Below are positions 54,045 through 64,000 of a DNA stretch of 64,000 bases, in pieces. Location of the stretch: positions 1,376,259 through 1,440,258 of the forward strand of contig NW_017265143.1 of assembly GCF_001638985.1 (NCBI RefSeq), read 5' to 3'. Position 1 is the first letter of the stretch. Each line of letters starts with the position of its first letter. Under the pieces are notes generated by a model. It did no database searches, was not told where the DNA came from, and worked only from the letters and a program-made list of their open reading frames with translations. Source of the DNA: Phycomyces blakesleeanus NRRL 1555(-) (taxonomy: Eukaryota; Mucoromycota; Mucoromycetes; Mucorales; Phycomycetaceae). Both the position numbers and the translations under genes were made by a program.

Positions 54045-55645
54045 CACTACAGATTTTCTTTTACAAAAAAAAAACCAAAAAGGGCGATTTTGAAAGTGAT
54101 ATTTTCAAGAGTATTTTTACAAAGGCGATTCTAAAGGGAGAGGGCAAGAGAATAACTCTTTGTATAGAACTTACTTTTGTTTTTGTTTTTGTTTTTGTCT
54201 TTGTCTTTGTCTTTGTCTTTCTTTAACCCTTTTTACTTTTATGGATAATCTTGTATCTCCACTCTCTTGCGGATACAAGGCTTCATTTACACAACCGATA
54301 TATATATTCTTTTATAATTCCATTTCTATTGAATAATACATCATAAGATTCTCTTGTACAATTAAGAATCGTTGGCCTTCTTTGATAGCAAGATTCCATC
54401 AATTTGTGCTTATCTTGAAACCTTATTGGATAACAATAACTGTCAATATTCTAATCCATCATATGATTTTATATTAACCATGTTGGTTATATTGTAATGT
54501 CATACTTTAGAAAGTTTGCGAAAGTTGTCTTGAACAAGTTAGACTTTTTTGGGGGGTAATAGCGGGCCTAGACAGCAAAGAATTTATGAGACCAAGAGAA
54601 CGGTGCGATGAAGTTTAGATAAACAATTCAGACATATGGTATCTTGATCTCTATCTTGAAACAAACTTAAAACACTACTCCAAGAACCCAATATTCAGGA
54701 TAGTTAGCATCTTTGACTTGAAGGAGACTTTCAACAGTTATGATTTCTCATCAAAATACTACAAAATAGTTGAGGCTCTTTGTGTCTGTGTTGACCTTAG
54801 AAGAAGAGGAGGTCGGTTGCAATACATGGACGAGAATTCTACTGTAAGAAGATCAAGATACTATAGGTATGCCTCCAGCCAATCAAGGATGTAAAGACAA
54901 AATATCTCTTTTGGAAAACATAAATTCAATGTTTGTTTGATGGATACAATTGATACGCCCAAGCACTACCCTTTGTGTTCCCAACTTTTGTCTATAGTTT
55001 CACACTCAAACGCTCAAATGTAACCTCCCATGGTATTCCAAGGTAGTATTATAGCCGATCTTCATTTCTTTATCCATTAATAATATTTATACATCACTGA
55101 AGATGTACCAATAAAAACTATTCAAAAGACATGGCTTCATTACAGTGCGAGTATCGTTTGTCCGATAAAGATCTTGCTGTTGACTTGAAACTTCAACATA
55201 TCATTCACTAGCTGCGATATGATATTATGACTACTGATAAGTTTTAACCGCGCCATTTAAGGTGGAAATACTGTAAGGCCAAGAGAAAAATTTACGTGAA
55301 AAAAAAAGAAGGATAGGAAATATAGTGCGTAATAAAAATTCAACTTTTAAGCAACCTTTAAGACTCCAAAAAGACTTTTAAAAGACTCCTGGTATATTAC
55401 CCCTTTTTTACCATAGTATAGAATATAACACATTTAACCAACCAATACATATATAAGAAGATACTCTAGCTATTTACCTTGTTTGTATATAGCAGACAAA
55501 GGCATATAAGTAATTGTGTAGTTTCTGATATATTTTATTATAGTCTTCTTTTATTGATACATTGAAAATTATAAAGGAAGGAGAATTACCATCATATTCT
55601 TCATTCCAATTTAATTTTTTTAATTTTATTAATTTTATTTTATTT
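54045..55645. other. Convergent spacer, no gene seen
   Basis: (TTTTTG)n then (TCTTTG)n at ~54177-54222 after CLU1. The rest is AT-rich without domains. Confidence 0.5.
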
Positions 55646-56596
55646 TTACATGAAAAAACAGCCAAATTTTCTTCCTTTTCGTTCTTTTTCGCCGACCGTC
55701 CGTCCTACTCGTGTCACCTCTTGATGTTGTTGCCGAGTGACAGAATTTGTCTTTAGTAATCTTATCCGTGCGCCTTCATGGCCTTTCTTTGCCGCCTTTT
55801 GATAGTATGCCTGTGCAAGATCATAGTCTCTTAATACACCAATACCTGCTTCATAATACCATCTAATATGCATACATACATATATATATATATCTTTTAG
55901 TATTAATATTTCAATTTAACTTCATTATTTTTATAATTAAAAAAAACAACTCCACATAAATAAATAAATGAAATATTTTGTCTCACCCTAACAAAAACAT
56001 GGCTTCTGGGTATTGTTTTTTGGCTGCCAATTGACACCAATAGAATGCGGTATCTTCGTTGGGTGGAGTTGTGGCCAACCATCCCGAGGTATCACGACCT
56101 AATCGCCCATGCAGATCATTATCGCCTGGTCCTCTATTTCCTTGATTTGCAAGGCAAGAAAGACCGAGCATGGCTTCCGGGCTATTTCGTCGGGCAGCAG
56201 ATTCATAGTATCCAAAACATCTTGCGTAATCAACAGGTGCCATATGGTACCCATATTCATAAATCTTTCCGAGTTTTATAGAGGATTCAAGGTGTCCAAG
56301 ACTGGCCGCTTGTTCAAAATATTCAACCGCAATACCAGGCCCTCCGTAAGCAAGGATAGTTTCTTCAGGCACGCGTATTTTGTGGTCGTTGGTGAGTAAA
56401 AGTGCGATTAGATAGGGTGGTTCTGGGCATGCTTCAGTAGCTTTGTGAGAGCAATTGAATAGTAATTCAAGTGCTTTTGGAATGTCTGGGTTTTGGTTTA
56501 GTTCTCCTAATAGGTGTGCCTTTGCCATACGCTTAAAAATGAATATATATATTAAGAATTAATAATAGTAAAATACAGAAAAAAAACCGCGTTGTT

Positions 56597-56629
<33 letters not shown>

Positions 56630-57650
56630 AAATGCATATGTACATGACATAACGATAATTATAGCTTACATAAACCGCTTCAACGAGTCCTTTTTTAGCT
56701 GCACCCTGGTAGCCTGTTAATGCTTCGGCCCATCGACCTTCTTTTTCAGAGACGTTGGCAACTGCATATAGGGCCTCTGGAATCTTATCCTTTGCTGCTA
56801 CCCGGTAAAGCTGCATTGCTTTACTGTTGTTCTTCTTAAACCCAAACTCGCCTTTTTCTATCCAGACTGCCTGGATATAGGCTGCTTCACCCAAGTTCTT
56901 CTTGGTTAGCTTTTTAACCCACCGAACACCCTCTTGTTCTAGTAGCTTCTTTTTTCGTCGATTTGCCTCGGCATGGGTACTCGATTTCGATCTGTTGTCG
57001 TTATCTGGTTCATCTTGGTATGTTTCATACAATGCTGCTACCTCTAAAAGGTATTTGGCATAATTGATCTGGACTTGGGGATCGTTTGTTTTCTCTGCCA
57101 TATCTCGATAGAGTTCAATTGCGTTTGGATGATTGGTGAGACTGTACGAAGCTCTGTTGTATTTAGAGAATTTAGATAATTGGCTTGGCCTTGATTTTAG
57201 ATTAAAAGATGGCATTTTAGTAATACTAGGATCTCTCAACCGAATCGTGTCTCTTTGTTGTTTTTCTTCTGAACGTCTTGCCCAAGGTTCGCTCAATATA
57301 ACCTTTCCTTGGACTATGCTGGTTCTTTTGTGGGTTGAGGGCATTGAGCAGTCAAAGACTTTTTCTTGTGTGATATTTGAATACAGGGGTATAGTATCTG
57401 TCGCATGTTCTTCGGGTGGGGTATCTGGTTTGACATGATTAATCTCGATTGGAAGGACAAGGGTCTTTTCGTCTTTGACAGGATAGTGGAGTCCACCGCA
57501 CGGTCCGAATAGTCCAAGGTGTTCGACTGCTGGTGTTGGTGGGGCTTTGTTGGGAGGTAAGTATGGTGGAATGGCAGAGGATTCCGAATGGGTCATTGGA
57601 TGTGAATGCCATGCACTATTATGGGAGGAACTAGTTGAAGCATGTCGCAT
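55646..57650 (-). CDS. Sel1-repeat protein, SKT5/CHS4-like chitin synthase activator with CaaX end
   Basis: Exons 57650-56670, 56531-55987 and 55862-55646; 580 aa. A ~170-residue Ser/Pro-rich N-terminus precedes about ten Sel1-type helical repeats: AIELYRDMAEKTNDPQVQIN, AMQLYRVAAKDKIPEALYAV, ALTGYQGAAKKGLVEAVYRM, AVEYFEQAASLGHLESSIKL, CFGYYESAARRNSPEAMLGL, AFYWCQLAAKKQYPEAMFLL, AQAYYQKAAKKGHEGARIRL. The protein ends GCFFM: Cys-Phe-Phe-Met is a CaaX box, predicting farnesylation. Yeast Chs4/Skt5, which recruits and activates chitin synthase III at the bud neck, has the same plan and a C-terminal CaaX. ATG 57650 is chosen; the frame extends upstream through a likely 5' UTR intron (donor GTGAGT at ~57779). 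Confidence 0.85.
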
Positions 57651-58893
57651 AGTATAAAGTTTGCCGAGAAAGAGAACAAAAAGAAGAAAGAAAGAAAAAC
57701 GAACGTTTCTCAGAATATATATATAAATATATAAATATATTTTTTGCGTTCTTTCATTCATTTTTTTTTCTGTACTCACTTTTGACTTTGTATTGATTCC
57801 TTTAAAATAACCACAATATTAGCAACAACAACAACTACAAACGCAAATATTTATTTATTTATTTATTTAAATACAAATTACATGAGTGAATGAATGTTAT
57901 TCCATGTATGGTAAGCTTGAAATAGAGTAATATATATATATACATCTAATTTCCTAATTAATTATTCACTTTAACCAAAGCTTTTATCTTTAAGCTTTTA
58001 CTTGCATGACATTCAAACACTAAAGTAGTGTAGAGTAGCTCCAGTCTGGTCTAGTATAATGATATTTCAATATTACACTTACTTTTGAAACACAAAAATG
58101 ATCATTAAATATATGTGTATATATATGTATATGCTATTTAGAACAGCATATTTGCCACATCCAAAAAAAATACATCCCTCCTTCTTTAAAAAGAAATTAT
58201 ATCTAGTAGATATCCTCTTATATATATCTGTACGTCATGTACACAGAACAGACATTAAAAAACAAATAATGAAACAGATTAGTGAGAGTTACACCAGAAA
58301 TACCAAAAAAGACTTAATGTCCGCGACATATGTCTGACTATAGACACCGCTGCATCACACAGAGAGAGATACAATATATTTTTTGGGTGTCTATTAAAAT
58401 ACCACTACATCAAAATGTCGAGTATTGAGAACTGGTGAGACCCTCTTTTAGATTATTCGCAACAAAAATCCCAAAGTTGCTTGATGCAAGTAAAAGATGC
58501 AATAATTGGGCAGTGAGCTAGGATAATCCAGCTTCTAAATGTGAGTCATTGTACAAAGTGTGGTCTGGCTTGATTTTGACAACTGGAATATCGTATGATA
58601 TCCGCATCTTTGGAAGCAAAAGAAATATTTAGCCAAACAACCTGTTGTAAGTCGATATTTTGGTCTACCCGGCAAGACAAACAGAATTCAGAAATATTCC
58701 TGCTTTTATTGGACATTTGTCGAGTAGTTTTTTTTTCTCTTACCAGACCTAGTATTATATGTCTCCTAAATCGAGAAAGCTAATCTAAAGTAGATCTAAT
58801 ATCAGGCCTTCAAGGTTAGAAATAATTAAGAAGAACAATTTGGCGCATATATTTCACATATATAGCTCAATGTTTTTTTTTTCAGATTACTTT
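57651..58893. other. AT-rich intergenic region left of the Harbinger-type element
   Basis: No gene recognised; short frames at 58098 and 58595 have no support. Confidence 0.45.
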
Positions 58894-58896
58894 AAT

Positions 58897-58925
58897 GGGG
58901 GTACTCAGCCAGATTGATCGCTCAA
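58897..58925 (+). repeat. Left terminal inverted repeat
   Basis: 29 bp, GGGGGTACTCAGCC ... CGCTCAA, an exact reverse complement of 61985-62013. Confidence 0.97.
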
Positions 58926-58986
58926 ATTCTTGTGTGAATCTTAGCCAATGATGTCAATTTGTAGTTGAGGACACCAAAAGGCAAAA

Positions 58987-59041
58987 GATCAAATTTCGAT
59001 CAAATTTCGATCAAATTTCGATCAAATTTCGATCAAATTTT
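58987..59041 (+). repeat. Subterminal GATCAAATTTC array (left)
   Basis: Four perfect 11-bp units plus a diverging fifth, starting 90 bp inside the left end. Likely binding sites for one of the element's proteins, by analogy with other Harbinger elements. Confidence 0.85.
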
Positions 59042-59180
59042 GACCAAAATTTTAATGACATTCATATGCCAAGATTATACGTCATTTAATAAAAGATTAT
59101 GCAAAAAAATTGCTATATAATCTAGGAAACATACAATTGACATCTTTCTTCTGCTTCACACCTTATTACGAAAAAAAAAC

Positions 59181-60201
59181 ATGTCTAACTCTAACAGCGA
59201 AATATCTTTATCCACTGAAGATAATCATGCTATTAAAAACGAATATAAGACATGGTACAAACATGATGGTGGTAAAGATGGTCTGACTTCTATGGAGAGA
59301 CTTCAGCAATTCATGTTGATGAACGGCGGAGAAAACCTCAATATGTATCTTGGCGGTGACAAGGAAGGACGAACGTTCAAGTCGTCAAAGGTTACAATAC
59401 TGAATAAATGCAACCAGTATTTTCAGGAGCAAGGGGTTTATCGAACTACAGCCCAAATAAAGTCGAGGCTCAACAATCTTTTGACAAAACAATATGGAGA
59501 AGCCTATCGTGTTTGGAAGAATAGTATTAAAAATAATTCTAACGACGAAGGCTCTACCAGTGAAAAAGAAGGCTTAGAGTGTAAGTTGATACTATCTATA
59601 TAATACCAATTCTAGATCTCTTTGTTTTAATGTAATTTGTATAACAATAGCTGAATTGAATCAAATCTGCCCTGCTTTCTTTCAGATGGAAAAGGTTATG
59701 GGCAATAGAAAGACTGGTTCTCCAGCGGTTTGTGATACCACAAAGCCAATGGAATGGATACATGACGAGGACGGCGAGCAAAGCAATGGCGATGATGACA
59801 ACACGGACGAAGAATCAGCTGAAAACAGTCATAGCAGCAACAATGAGGAATATGACAGCCAAAATGATAACATGTCTGTACTCTGCTCCCCTCCTCCTAA
59901 GTCAAGCTCTTCTAGAAAACGCAGAAGAGTAGACGTCGAATATAAAGAGTTGGGAGAAGAGGTGACGAGACAACTTAATGAGTCTTCTGTGTCCCTAGAG
60001 GCAAAAGTAGAACGGCTTTATAGGGAAAAGCTAGAAGTTCTTAAGGACGATCTTCACATTAAGCGAGAACGCGAATTTATACACAGAAAATTCGAAAACA
60101 TGATGAAAGTAGTTGCAGAATTGGCCAAAGTGCAAAACTGGTCATATGAAAAAGCGCAAGAGCAAACTGACAACGTTTACAATAAAACGTATGGTAGTTA
60201 A
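59181..60201 (+). CDS. Harbinger Myb/SANT-like accessory DNA-binding protein
   Basis: Exons 59181-59580 and 59651-60201; 316 aa. Residues ~15-115 form a trihelix/Myb-SANT-like domain: a Trp-bearing helix (EYKTWYKHDGGKDGLTSMER), FKSSKVTILNKCNQYFQEQG, YRTTAQIKSRLNNLLTKQYG and a closing YRVWKNS. After the intron come LNQICPAFFQMEKVMGNRKT, the type of segment that follows the Myb domain in these proteins, an acidic Asp/Glu/Ser stretch, a nuclear-localisation-like SSRKRRRVDVE and a C-terminal coiled coil. In active Harbinger elements the Myb-like partner binds subterminal DNA and brings the nuclease into the nucleus. This role is inferred from family knowledge and gene pairing. Confidence 0.85.
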
Positions 60202-60282
60202 AGACTATCAATTTAATAATGACAGCAACTATCATAGAATACCTGTTATACATCATTTCTACTTTTGGGATAATTTATTTCT

Positions 60283-61744
60283 TTATTTTTTACTTTTTTT
60301 AAGAAGGTTCCCATCTCCGTTTTTTATGAGTATCTCTTCTTTGATACGGATACGTTTGAGCTTAGCATTCTCATCTGACAATGACATTGCTGGATAGTCA
60401 TCTACAGTGCCAGTCACACCTTCTCTGCTGATCCTTTCGATCTCTTCTTTTTCTCTTTTCTCCCATGAAATCTTCATCGTCATTGTCATCATGTCATCTG
60501 TCTGGTCGATCAAAAAGTTATGGAGAATGACACAAACTCTGATCCAAGAATTGACCATGTTCATGTCTTTTCGACTTCTTATCTTAATTGGGAGTCGCTT
60601 CAAAGAGCAGAATCTTGCTTTGAGAATCCCAAATGCATGCTCAATTTTTATCCTCATCATTGCTATGTATGAATTGAACGCTTTGTCCGCATCACACAAT
60701 TCCTTGTTTTTTGGCTTCTTTATGACAGGGACAACGTACGTCTTGGGAATGTAACTAGCATCGGCTAAAACATACTGGTCACCAGAGAAGAAGTTATTGG
60801 GGTCGCTACCCATGGTCGATTCTTCAAACACCCTGGCATCGTTCATGCTTCCGAAGTATCCGCAAGAGAGATAACGAATCTTTTTTTGATGGTCGCATAC
60901 CCCAAGAGTGTTTACACAGTATGTGCGCTTACGACCAAAGAATTCTGGCTTTTTCCACGACGGTGTATGCTGCAAGTTAAACAGACACCCATCCAAAAAC
61001 CCAACAAGATTAGGAAATCCGAATGGTTTCTCATTGCTTGGGATTATCGTTGCTGTCTTCTCGAGTTCTGACGGCCAAAAAACGTACATGTTTTCCATTG
61101 ATAGCATTACCTTGAAGAAACGAACTGTGAAGTTTAAGACACTGCCCTCTAATAAGTTTAAAATAATTAGTTCAATGGATTGATTATATGTTTATATAGA
61201 TTAATGGAAGTCAGTTTACTAAAAGACACTTACCTCCGACACCAGATCTTCGTGCAAGCCTGCTATAGGATACAGCATTCCCGTCTGAGCCTAGTCTCTC
61301 CAAGACCAAAGCTAATTGAAGCTTTACATCAGTCTGCTTATGTCCTTTCGGTGACTTATATAAAGAATGGTCTTTGATTATCTTGTACAGCTTATTAAAC
61401 GAGCTTTTGGACATTCTGATTTCTTCTTTGAACCCATCTGCATCTAGGTCTTCGAGGAAAGCAAGTTTTTCTTCCTTTGATTTAAGCTTTGGCAATGTAT
61501 TGCCACCCTTGTGTAAGTATCTGTTGGCTTGAAGGTTCTGCTCAAGATCCTCCACAACAGCTATCTTCTCCAACTCTGCATCAACTTCCTCTTCAAGGAC
61601 TTCTGAAATATTTTTCAACAGCTCATCTGCGCTTGTTGATAAAGATTGTACCAGACTTTTTTTTTCCTTCGCTACAAATTTTCTGATTTTACGCGATTTC
61701 TTTAAGGCGGCAACTGTTTGTTGCTTTGCACTGTATTTTGGCAT
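60283..61744 (-). CDS. PIF/Harbinger-type (HARBI1-like, DDE_Tnp_4) transposase
   Basis: Exons 61744-61234 and 61148-60283; 458 aa. The first ~170 residues are helical and charged (AKQQTVAALKKSRKIRKFVA), ending in a helix-turn-helix-like segment (LQLALVLERLGSDGNAVSYS). The catalytic domain shows LVGFLDGCLF (D~223), QYVLADASYIP (D~300) and RIKIEHAFGILKARF (E~340), the DDE order of HARBI1-like nucleases. Also seen are FGRKRTYCVNTLGVCD, FGSMNDARVF and NSWIRVCVILHNFLI, all typical. It cuts the element out and inserts it at 3-bp targets. No disabling change is visible; transcription is convergent to the Myb-like partner. Confidence 0.92.
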
Positions 61745-61882
61745 GTTATACGGAGTGAAAGAAGTGTTACATGACTTTGTTGACAGTAAATTCTATCATT
61801 TATTAAGGAGAAAGATAAAAACGGTATCGTATTGCATATAAAAAAGTAAGGATTCAGCCAATCAAAGAGCCGTACGTTTTTT

Positions 61883-61936
61883 GATCAAATTTTGATCGAA
61901 ATTTGATCTTTCAAAAAGACGATCAAATTTTAATCG
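61883..61936 (-). repeat. Subterminal GATCAAATTT-type repeats (right)
   Basis: On the minus strand AAGATCAAATTTCGATCA recurs as at the left end, with two more diverged GATCAAATTT/GATTAAAATTTGATC units, about 80-130 bp inside the right terminus. Confidence 0.8.
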
Positions 61937-61984
61937 TCGCTATTACAATTTTAGTCCAATAATATTGCGTTCTGAATTTAAAAA

Positions 61985-62013
61985 TTGAGCGATCAATCTG
62001 GCTGAGTACCCCC
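61985..62013 (-). repeat. Right terminal inverted repeat
   Basis: 29 bp, exact reverse complement of 58897-58925. Confidence 0.97.
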
Positions 62014-62016
62014 AAT

Positions 62017-62847
62017 ATATTTGGAATTTCTCGGCAGATCGAGGTAGAGAAACATCAACACAAGTCATCAAAATCGTATTAGCTATGAAGTTTATGTATT
62101 TTACCAGACCACCTAGGTGAGACTTTTGTTATAAAAAGTCCAATAATCATACCTAGTCTCTAAAGATCCGTAACTATTACTATTACTGTTATAATAAAGT
62201 CATAATAATGGAAATTTTGCGTATTTGTAGCAATTTTCTTGAAAGCAAGGTTTTTATTTTTTGAAATTTCAAATTATATGCAAAATCGTGTTGAGTACCT
62301 CTATAGTAATGAACTGCGATGTGAACCAAGCTTGCCAAAAAGTTGAAACTTATCAATAACCCGATTCATTAACCCTCTTAATTGATAGGCTTATAGCTCA
62401 GACCTTCATACCACTTCTTAGTCCAAACTCGAACCCATAACCCTCTTCTAGCCTGATGCATTGCAGCCAAAATTCGATATAGTAAATATTGTATAGAGTT
62501 GTGGCAATTTACAGATATTTTGATATATAAAGTCTGGCTTATATATATATATACATAATACAACAATTGTGGTCTTATTTTCTAAATAATAATAATACAT
62601 TGTTTTCCAATACACCTTTGGTTGACTGGATCTTGTAATTCACAGCATATTGTTTCATATGGTTTGACATGACAGTCACGACAAAGTATCACCACAGTTG
62701 TTTTGGGATCATGGTCTCTTTTTTCTCTATATAAAAAAAGACTGGGTGGAAATCCTGGGATTTAAAAAAAAAAGAAAAAAAAGCAGATTTGGGGGGCGAA
62801 AGGGAGAGAAGAATAACGCCCTTCTTGAAAACTGGAATGGCAGTAAG
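62017..62847. other. Intergenic region and CDK10 upstream sequence
   Basis: AT-rich; no gene or tRNA recognised between the transposon and CDK10. Confidence 0.45.
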
Positions 62848-64000
62848 ATGCCAGACACACTCACCAAACACACCATGTTGATGTCTGTAAGGGGAAAGAA
62901 AGTATCCTTTAAAGAAAAGCCCTTTTACGGAGAATGCCGTGACGTCGAAGACTTTCAAAAATTAAACCGCGTTGGTGAGGGCACATACGGAGTTGTCTAG
63001 TGCGTGATATATGATAAAATCATGAACACAGCTCAAATCGTTAGATAATTAGTAGAGTAATCGACACAAAATCTGGGCAGGTCGTAGCCCTGAAAAAGAT
63101 TAGGATGGAACGAGAGACGGATGGAATGCCAATTTCTAGTTTACGTGAGATCAGCATCCTAAAGCGCATGCAACACCCAAACATTGTTAATGTGACTGAT
63201 GTGGCAGTCGGACCAAAGCTAGAATCGATCTTCCTAGTGATGGAGTACTGCGAACAAGTAAGAAACCTACTAAATGTAACATTCAATTAATGTTCTTGCT
63301 AGGATCTCGGAACATTATTAGATATGGTGCCTACACCTTACTCTGCCTCTGAAGGTAAATAAATCAAAGACATTCTTTCAATAAATAATAACAATAAAAA
63401 ACAATATTTTGATCAACCTCACTAACAACTATATATATATAAACTTAGTCAAATGTTTGATGCATCAATTGCTGAAAGGATTAGAATATTGTCATGACCA
63501 TTCAATTATTCATAGGTACATAGCTTGAACTTCTTGTGGTTTAAAAGATATTAACAGTTTACACTTTAATCTTCTAGAGATTTAAAGATGTCCAACTTAT
63601 TACTGACATCTACTGGCTTATTGAAGATCGGTAATTAATACAATTTTACGTTGCTTATGAATATATCAGACAACTCAACGTACGCTCTTTTTTTTTCTTT
63701 GGTAATTGTCGTTATAGCCGACTTTGGCATGGCACGCACTCTAAGTTTGCCTTCAAAGCCAATGACACCAAATGTAGTTACACTCTGGTATCGCTCTCCA
63801 GAATTACTCTTTGGGGAGACAAATTATACCACTGCTGTGGATCTGTGGTCAGCCGGATGTATAATGGGAGAATTACTACAGCATAAACCCATATTACCTG
63901 GCAATACTGAGCAGGCTGAACTGGATATGATTGTAAAGCTACTAGGAACTCCCAACGAGTCCATCTGGCCTGGATTTTCCAAACTGCCGCTTGCTAAATC
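62848..64000 (+). CDS. CDK10: Cyclin-dependent kinase 10 (PISSLRE kinase), cut by the window end
   Basis: Exons 62848-62999, 63053-63257, 63303-63354, 63449-63515, 63578-63630 and 63718 to the window end; the C-terminal part is missing. Kinase marks: [13 protein letters not shown] (glycine loop), VVALKKIRM (Lys), [13 protein letters not shown] (the PISSLRE cyclin-binding helix that names CDK10), [44 protein letters not shown] (T-loop) and [20 protein letters not shown]10 pairs with cyclin M in animals and affects transcription and growth control; the fungal role is less known. ATG 62848 is the first in frame after a stop-rich leader; two more Met follow within 15 codons. Confidence 0.93.

Larger units (their letters stand above)
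58897..62013. mobile_element. Complete PIF/Harbinger-type DNA transposon
   Basis: The 3117-bp element is bounded by 29-bp perfect terminal inverted repeats (58897-58925 and 61985-62013), starting GGGGGTACTCAGCCAGATTG. AAT flanks both ends (58894-58896, 62014-62016), a 3-bp target duplication as this superfamily makes. It carries two intact, convergent two-exon genes: a Myb/SANT-like DNA-binding protein on + and a HARBI1-like DDE nuclease on -, with 81 bp between stop codons. GATCAAATTT-type repeats lie close to both ends. No stop or frameshift damages either gene, so the copy is recent or still functional. Confidence 0.9.

Noticed and set aside
62383..62460. tRNA-like words (TAGCTCAG; CTCGAACCC) near 62.4 kb
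   Set aside because: No acceptor stem pairing, no proper T-loop in the same strand order, and no plausible anticodon arm.

Overview
The window is nuclear DNA from a fungus, most likely an early-diverging one (Mucoromycota, Mucorales-like). The reasons are AT-rich, microsatellite-filled spacers; many short introns (mostly about 45-100 nt) with GT/AG borders; a fungal gene set (SKT5/CHS4-like Sel1 protein, CLU1, GIS2, GVP36, PNS1, two-WW/FF protein); and DNA transposons. The genus is inference. The standard genetic code fits every gene.

Layout. 0.1-6.7 kb: COQ7 (+), a peroxisomal SCP2 protein (+), a 12-exon secreted GH16 glucanase (-), a tail-anchored orphan (+) and a secreted/membrane orphan (-). 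6.7-20.3 kb is a gene-poor accessory region: a MATH-BTB-BACK gene with an unresolved 5' end, nested inverted repeats, two broken copies of one PD-(D/E)XK-like gene family, a possible LTR, the PP2A catalytic subunit (-), and a dead Tc1/mariner-type element (DD34E) with imperfect terminal inverted repeats (TIRs) and TA flanks. 20.6-39.0 kb: SNF2/STH1 chromatin remodeller (+, 13 exons), a small orphan (+), a WW/FF protein (-), GVP36-like BAR protein (-) and PNS1/CTL transporter (-). 39-42.5 kb is a long spacer. 42.5-58 kb: a 697-aa disordered protein (+), ATP synthase epsilon subunit (-, missed by simple ORF calling), a seven-knuckle GIS2/CNBP protein (-), CLU1 (+) and a Sel1 protein with a CaaX end (-).

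58.897-62.013 kb is a complete PIF/Harbinger-type DNA transposon: 29-bp perfect TIRs, AAT target duplications, an intact DDE nuclease gene, an intact convergent Myb/SANT-like gene, and an 11-bp repeat array near the left end that recurs at the right end. It looks recent and possibly still able to move; it is the strongest candidate for a notable system here. The window ends inside a CDK10 gene.

Most genes are unrelated housekeeping functions. Gene models were spliced by eye: exon borders rest on GT/AG (twice GC/AG) sites, phase agreement and family similarity remembered from known proteins. No database search was possible.
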